Source of the DNA: Anaerolineae bacterium CG2_30_64_16 | Lineage (GTDB): Bacteria > Chloroflexota > Anaerolineae > CG2-30-64-16 | DNA length: 11,150 bases | NCBI GenBank assembly: GCA_001871755.1 | Contig: MNXL01000214.1 | Coordinates: 1 to 11,150 of the forward strand | Direction of reading: 5' to 3' | In this document: positions 7,821 to 11,150 of the stretch, piece after piece | Position numbering within the stretch: position 1 is the first letter of the stretch | Layout of the letters: each line of letters opens with the position of its first letter | Notes under the pieces: generated by a model | What the model saw: the letters and a program-made list of their open reading frames with translations, nothing else | Told to the model about the DNA's origin: nothing | Databases searched by the model: none | Translations under genes and position numbers: made by a program

Positions 7821-7853
7821 GTCGAAGAGCTTGTCCTGAGCGAAGCCGAAGGA
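7821..7853. repeat. Dispersed intergenic repeat of the 'PERSRR/PELVEG' type
   Basis: The core ttgtcctgagcgaagccga (7831-7849), flanked by gtcgaagagc and aggaat, matches a short repeat I recognise as widespread between genes in Chloroflexota and some other bacteria. Its spurious translation here includes ACPERSRRN. It is not coding. One copy is visible. It sits in the only long intergenic gap of the window and may mark an insertion or rearrangement point. Confidence 0.6.
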
Positions 7854-7927
7854 ATGCAGCTATCTTATCTGCTCGTACCCGTATCCTTTCTTACGTCCTA
7901 TCGTTAAGGGAGGTATCCTATACAAGT

Positions 7928-7948
7928 GTGGTACAAGTTTTGTACCAC
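7928..7948. promoter_or_regulatory. 9-bp-arm palindrome upstream of gene 4, candidate operator
   Basis: Arms gtggtacaa (7928-7936) and ttgtaccac (7940-7948) are exact reverse complements separated by gtt. The site follows the weak -10 candidate tatcct and lies 53 bp before the gene 4 start, where an operator or 5'-UTR hairpin would act. A symmetric site of this size fits a dimeric repressor in general terms, but no family can be named. There is no T-tract suited to termination. Confidence 0.4.
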
Positions 7949-8001
7949 GAGCGAACGACAGGGATTCTGCCGCTCCCCCCACATTCCACAGGAGGTGGAC
8001 A

Positions 8002-11000
8002 ATGGCAACAGCAAGTCGTACGCGTTTCTCCCCCACTTCGGCCGTGCTCACGGCTGCGGGCCTGTTCGTGCTCGCCCTGGCGTTGCTGGTCGCAAGTCCG
8101 GCGGCGGTCGCGGCGGCCCCGATCAGCAGCCCATCGGCAACCGTCCTCGTCCAGCAGCAGGGGCCGATCGTCATTCCCCAGGGCACGGCGCCGGTCAAGG
8201 TGGATGGCCGGTGCGATCCGCGCGCCGAGTACGGCGACGCCGCGAGTTACCCGTACACCGACGCGTTCGGTGTGACGGGCCAGGTGTACCTGAAACACGA
8301 TGGCACGAACCTCTACGTCTGCATGGTCGGCGCGGCCGGCAGCTTCGGGCAACGCTTTGCCCGCGTCTACCTGGACACCGACGATGGCCGCGAAACCTAC
8401 GCCGAGGCCGATGATTATGCGCTGCAGGCCGACTTCGCCAGCGGCGGCCGTTCCAGCTACAAGGGTACCGGCGTCGCCAACGGCTACACGCCGATTTCGC
8501 TGTCCGGTTGGTCAGCGGCCACCGCCACCGGCAATGCCGATATTGCCGAATACGCCGTTCCCTTGAGTCTGATCGGCGGGCTGTGCGGCCGGCCGTTCGG
8601 GCTGGCGGTCTATCACCACTGGGTCCAGAGCGTCGGTAACGACTATGGCTGGCCCAGCAATCAGTTCTTCGACCAGCCGAAGACGTGGCAGGAAGTGACG
8701 CTGGGCAACGCGCCGTGCGCGGGCAAAATCGCCTACGTCTATTACGGTAACACCGCCGACGCGACCAGTTTCCGCAACCTGCTCACGTCGCGCGGCTACG
8801 CCGTGACCCTGATACCGCTGGCCGCGGTGCTGACCACCAACTTCAGCCAGTTCGACCTGATCCTGATCGCCAACGACTCCGGCAGCCTGGATGCCTGGGG
8901 GACGTCGGGCCTGACCGCGGCCCAGGTCGCGCAGATCACCGCGCCGAACAAACCGATCATCGGCCTGGGCGAAGGGGGCTACGCGTTCTTCGGGAGACTC
9001 GGCCTGTTCATCGGCTGGCCACAAGGGTGGCACGGGCCGAATGACCGCGTGATCCGCGCCGCGGGCGCGCCGGCCAGCTACTACACCGTACCCACCGCGA
9101 TGCCGCCCGACCCGATCCAGGTCTACGGCCAGCCGTCTAACGAAGTGGGCATCTACCTGAGCGGGGTCCCGGCGGATGTCCTCCCCATCGGTCTGGAGCC
9201 GGCCACGCCTGACCACGCCTCGCTCATCATGCAGGGGTGTCGCCACCTGTGGGGCTTCTCCGGCAACCCGGACGTGATGACGGCGACAGGCAGAGAGCTG
9301 TTCGTCAACGCCGTCTACTACTTCCGGCATTTCCAGTGCGCGCCCCCGCCCCCACCGCCCTCGGAAAACTGCATCCGTCTGGTCAAACAGGCCGCGCCGC
9401 CCAATGGCACGCCGGTGCAACCGGGCGATCCGATCCAGTACACCCTGACTTACTTCATCAGCCAGGACGCGCGCTGCCAGAACACCCGCGCAAAGCTGGT
9501 GGATCAGATCCCGATGGGCACGACTTATGTGCCCGGCAGCGCCAGCGATGGCATCAGCCCCGGCGCAGATGGCGCGCTGACGTGGGACGTCACGTTCGGC
9601 AGCGGTGTCAAGACGTTCAAGGTGCAGGTCTCCGACACGGCCTGCCGCGACCAGCGGCGGATCATCAACCAGGCCACGCTCCTGATGCCGGGTCACACGC
9701 CGTTCGTTAGCAACGTGGTCTCCCATCCGGTGGACTGCCCGCCGATCGGCTTCCCGAACGACCAGCCGTCCTACGCCGAGGAGGAGGTGCAGATCCATCC
9801 CTACCCGCTGATCACCGGCACGCCGAGCCAGATCAGCGTCAAGCTGCGCAATAACACGGCTGTGGCGCAGACCGTCACCGTGCTCTTCCAGACCAGCCCC
9901 AACCGCTTCGGCATCGGCCTGGACTTCAACACGTTCGACTCGACCGTCGTGACGATTCCGGCCAACGGCAACGTCATCGCGCACAGCAGCTTCACGCCGG
10001 TCTCGTCGGGCCATTACTGCATCCAGATCGTGGTGCTGATCCCCGGCTATGCGCCGGTCATCACGCAGCGCAACCTGGACGTCGTTGAAGACCTGCAGCC
10101 AGGCGTGACCGACACGCTCGTCTTCAAGGTGCGCAATAATAGCTCGGCGACGGCTAACGTTGACCTGGTGGTGGTCAATACCTGCCCCGGCTGGACGGCG
10201 GTCGTCGTGCCCGCTACCCTGATCAATATGCTGCCGGGCGAGGTGCGCAACGCGCAGCTCCAGGTGACGCCGCCGAATCCGGTCGTCCTGGGTTCCGGCT
10301 GCCACATTGACGTGCAGGGCTGGATCGGCGATCAGATGATCGGCGGCATTCGCAAGCTTGACGTGCCGCCGGTGCATCTGCCAGTGGACGTCCAGCCGCC
10401 GTGGGCTGAGCCGGAGATCAGCGTGCACCCCAGCCCGCCGGTGGTGGGGCAACCCGCGCAAATCTGCGTGCAGCTCCAAAACCCGCTGCCGGTCGCCAAG
10501 ACGGTCACGGTGGACTTCGCGGTGGCCGACTTCGGCGCGGGCATCCCGTTCACCACGGTCGCGACCCAGACCTTCGTCTTGCCGCCGTTGAGCAACGCCA
10601 CCTACTGCGCCCCCTGGACGCCGGCGCTCGGCGGGACGACCCATCGCTGCATCCTGGTCACGCTCAAGCAGCCGAATTATCCTGATCAGCACAGCCAGCT
10701 CAACGTCAACGTGGTGCGCACCCCGCGCGGCGTCCTGAGCCGGGTAGACGTGCCGATCCGCATCGGCAACCCGGATGGCGTGGCGCACGCCCTGGAGTTG
10801 CGGCCGGTGATCTTCGGGATTGATCCGTACTGGCAATTGCGCCTCTGGCGCGATCCGGGCGATCCCCCGCCTGATATGCTGGGGCCGGGCGAGATCGTCA
10901 CCCTGCACCTGGGGTTCATGCCAGCCGGGTCCGCGGCCGCGGGTGAAGCGCCTGCCGCGCCGCCCGCCGATTACACCTTCGGCGACGAGAGCCGGGTGGA

Positions 11001-11097
11001 ACTGGGCGTCTACCTGGACGGCCAACTGGTGGGCGGCCTGAGCGTGGAGGTGCGTCCGCCGGAGCGCACGTTCTTGCCGGTGATGCTGAAGAGGTAA
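8002..11097 (+). CDS. Secreted multidomain protein: CBM9-like, amidotransferase-like, DUF11 and duplicated Ig-like block
   Basis: Protein of 1031 residues. aggaggt (7990-7996) lies 5 nt before ATG 8002. Residues 1-39 are a signal peptide (AAGLFVLALALLVA core, AVAAA site). Residues about 64-234 resemble a CBM9/DOMON-type domain (VKVDGRCD, ARVYLDTDDGRETYAEADDY, IAEYAVPLSLIGG). Residues about 242-445 resemble a class I glutamine-amidotransferase-like alpha/beta fold (KIAYVYYGN, FDLILIANDSG). The nucleophile-elbow position reads IIGLGEGGYAFF, without Cys, so amidotransferase activity is unlikely. A proline run (448-453) leads to a DUF11-type domain at about 455-580 (VKQAAPPNGTPVQPGDPIQY, VDQIPMGTTYVPGSASDG). 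Two related blocks follow, about 592-795 and 802-1020, each probably two Ig-like sandwiches (VQIHPYPLITGTPSQISVKL against ISVHPSPPVVGQPAQICVQL). The tail is FLPVMLKR. The protein probably acts as an adhesive or structural surface component; its ligand is unknown. Confidence 0.85.
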   Translation: MATASRTRFSPTSAVLTAAGLFVLALALLVASPAAVAAAPISSPSATVLVQQQGPIVIPQGTAPVKVDGRCDPRAEYGDAASYPYTDAFGVTGQVYLKHDGTNLYVCMVGAAGSFGQRFARVYLDTDDGRETYAEADDYALQADFASGGRSSYKGTGVANGYTPISLSGWSAATATGNADIAEYAVPLSLIGGLCGRPFGLAVYHHWVQSVGNDYGWPSNQFFDQPKTWQEVTLGNAPCAGKIAYVYYGNTADATSFRNLLTSRGYAVTLIPLAAVLTTNFSQFDLILIANDSGSLDAWGTSGLTAAQVAQITAPNKPIIGLGEGGYAFFGRLGLFIGWPQGWHGPNDRVIRAAGAPASYYTVPTAMPPDPIQVYGQPSNEVGIYLSGVPADVLPIGLEPATPDHASLIMQGCRHLWGFSGNPDVMTATGRELFVNAVYYFRHFQCAPPPPPPSENCIRLVKQAAPPNGTPVQPGDPIQYTLTYFISQDARCQNTRAKLVDQIPMGTTYVPGSASDGISPGADGALTWDVTFGSGVKTFKVQVSDTACRDQRRIINQATLLMPGHTPFVSNVVSHPVDCPPIGFPNDQPSYAEEEVQIHPYPLITGTPSQISVKLRNNTAVAQTVTVLFQTSPNRFGIGLDFNTFDSTVVTIPANGNVIAHSSFTPVSSGHYCIQIVVLIPGYAPVITQRNLDVVEDLQPGVTDTLVFKVRNNSSATANVDLVVVNTCPGWTAVVVPATLINMLPGEVRNAQLQVTPPNPVVLGSGCHIDVQGWIGDQMIGGIRKLDVPPVHLPVDVQPPWAEPEISVHPSPPVVGQPAQICVQLQNPLPVAKTVTVDFAVADFGAGIPFTTVATQTFVLPPLSNATYCAPWTPALGGTTHRCILVTLKQPNYPDQHSQLNVNVVRTPRGVLSRVDVPIRIGNPDGVAHALELRPVIFGIDPYWQLRLWRDPGDPPPDMLGPGEIVTLHLGFMPAGSAAAGEAPAAPPADYTFGDESRVELGVYLDGQLVGGLSVEVRPPERTFLPVMLKR

Positions 11098-11150
11098 ACC
11101 TCACCCCCCCCGCCCCCCTCTCCTGGCGACGAAACGACTGTCGCCAGGAG
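11098..11150 (+). terminator. C-rich stretch and 11-bp hairpin after gene 4, possible terminator at window edge
   Basis: A G-poor, C-rich run (8 C at 11104-11111, then 6 C at 11113-11118) precedes a hairpin with arms ctcctggcgac (11120-11130) and gtcgccaggag (11140-11150) and a 9-nt loop. It begins 22 bp after the gene 4 stop. The window ends on the stem, so a following T-tract cannot be checked. C-rich intergenic runs of this kind are also common dispersed repeats in several phyla, so the hairpin could instead belong to a repeat. Confidence 0.4.

Larger units (their letters stand above)
7680..8001 (+). other. 322-bp intergenic region between genes 3 and 4
   Basis: This is the longest non-coding gap and is visibly lower in GC after about 7855. 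It contains the micro-ORF at 7732, the dispersed repeat around 7821-7853, an orphan Shine-Dalgarno-like aagggaggt at 7906-7914, a palindrome at 7928-7948, and the true ribosome binding site of gene 4 at 7990-7996. I see no convincing terminator hairpin with a T-tract after gene 3. A weak promoter candidate is ttacgt (7891-7896), a 17-nt spacer, then tatcct (7914-7919); the -35 match is poor. Gene 4 probably has its own promoter here. Confidence 0.5.

Noticed and set aside
7754..8275. Possible + strand gene in the gap before gene 4
   Set aside because: It runs through the dispersed repeat (ACPERSRRN) and out of frame into gene 4, with no consistent domain or ribosome binding site. Best explained as repeat plus shadow.
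8512..11025. Long open frame of 837 codons on the minus strand opposite gene 4
   Set aside because: It is a mirror frame typical of GC-rich coding DNA. The product is rich in Arg, His and Asp without recognisable domains, while the + strand has a signal peptide, known folds and a good ribosome binding site.
11104..11118. Sequencing error in the C homopolymer runs
   Set aside because: The runs lie outside the coding region after a clean stop, so they do not affect any gene call. Accuracy of the run length cannot be judged here.

Overview
The window is about 11 kb of GC-rich bacterial DNA. It carries four long genes, all on the + strand, and all four encode large modular proteins that look secreted or surface-exposed. 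I see no housekeeping genes, RNA genes, transposases or CRISPR. Three signals together suggest a member of the Chloroflexota (Anaerolineae, Caldilineae or Ardenticatenia type): long Thr-Pro linkers, C-termini ending in a hydrophobic-aromatic-Leu-Pro-(hydrophobic)3-Arg/Lys tail, and an intergenic repeat of the type whose translation reads 'CPERSRR'. This placement rests on remembered family traits, not on a marker gene.

Layout. (1) Positions 2-1093 hold the 3' part of a gene that starts upstream: the end of a beta-rich domain, a Thr-Pro linker and a C-terminal beta domain. (2) Positions 1094-1178 are intergenic and contain a perfect 15-bp inverted repeat just ahead of the next ribosome binding site. 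(3) Positions 1179-4052 encode a secreted metzincin-type zinc metalloprotease with an intact HExxHxxGxxH site and a Met-turn. An N-terminal beta domain and a TP linker precede the protease; two Ig/FnIII-like domains and a short tail ending VFLPLIVR follow it. (4) Positions 4098-7679, 45 bp downstream and probably co-transcribed, encode a diverged paralogue. It keeps the same domain order, but the first zinc-binding His is Gln, so it is probably an inactive pseudoprotease. It has gained an N-terminal DNRLRE/CBM96-like domain, calcium-binding TSP3-type loops and a BACON-like domain. (5) Positions 7680-8001 are intergenic and hold a vestigial-looking micro-ORF, the dispersed repeat and a 9-bp-arm palindrome. 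(6) Positions 8002-11097 encode a secreted protein with a CBM9/DOMON-like domain, a glutamine-amidotransferase-like fold without the nucleophilic Cys, a DUF11-type domain and a duplicated block of about 210 residues. (7) Positions 11098-11150 are a C-rich stretch followed by a hairpin at the window edge, a possible terminator.

How the genes may work together: the cluster looks like an extracellular module of one active protease, one inactive protease-like protein with carbohydrate-binding-type and calcium-binding modules, and adhesive or scaffold proteins. Genes 2, 3 and 4 end in related tails, consistent with a shared export, anchoring or processing route. That route is inferred, not shown. 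The most notable points are the active/inactive protease pair and the shared C-terminal tail.
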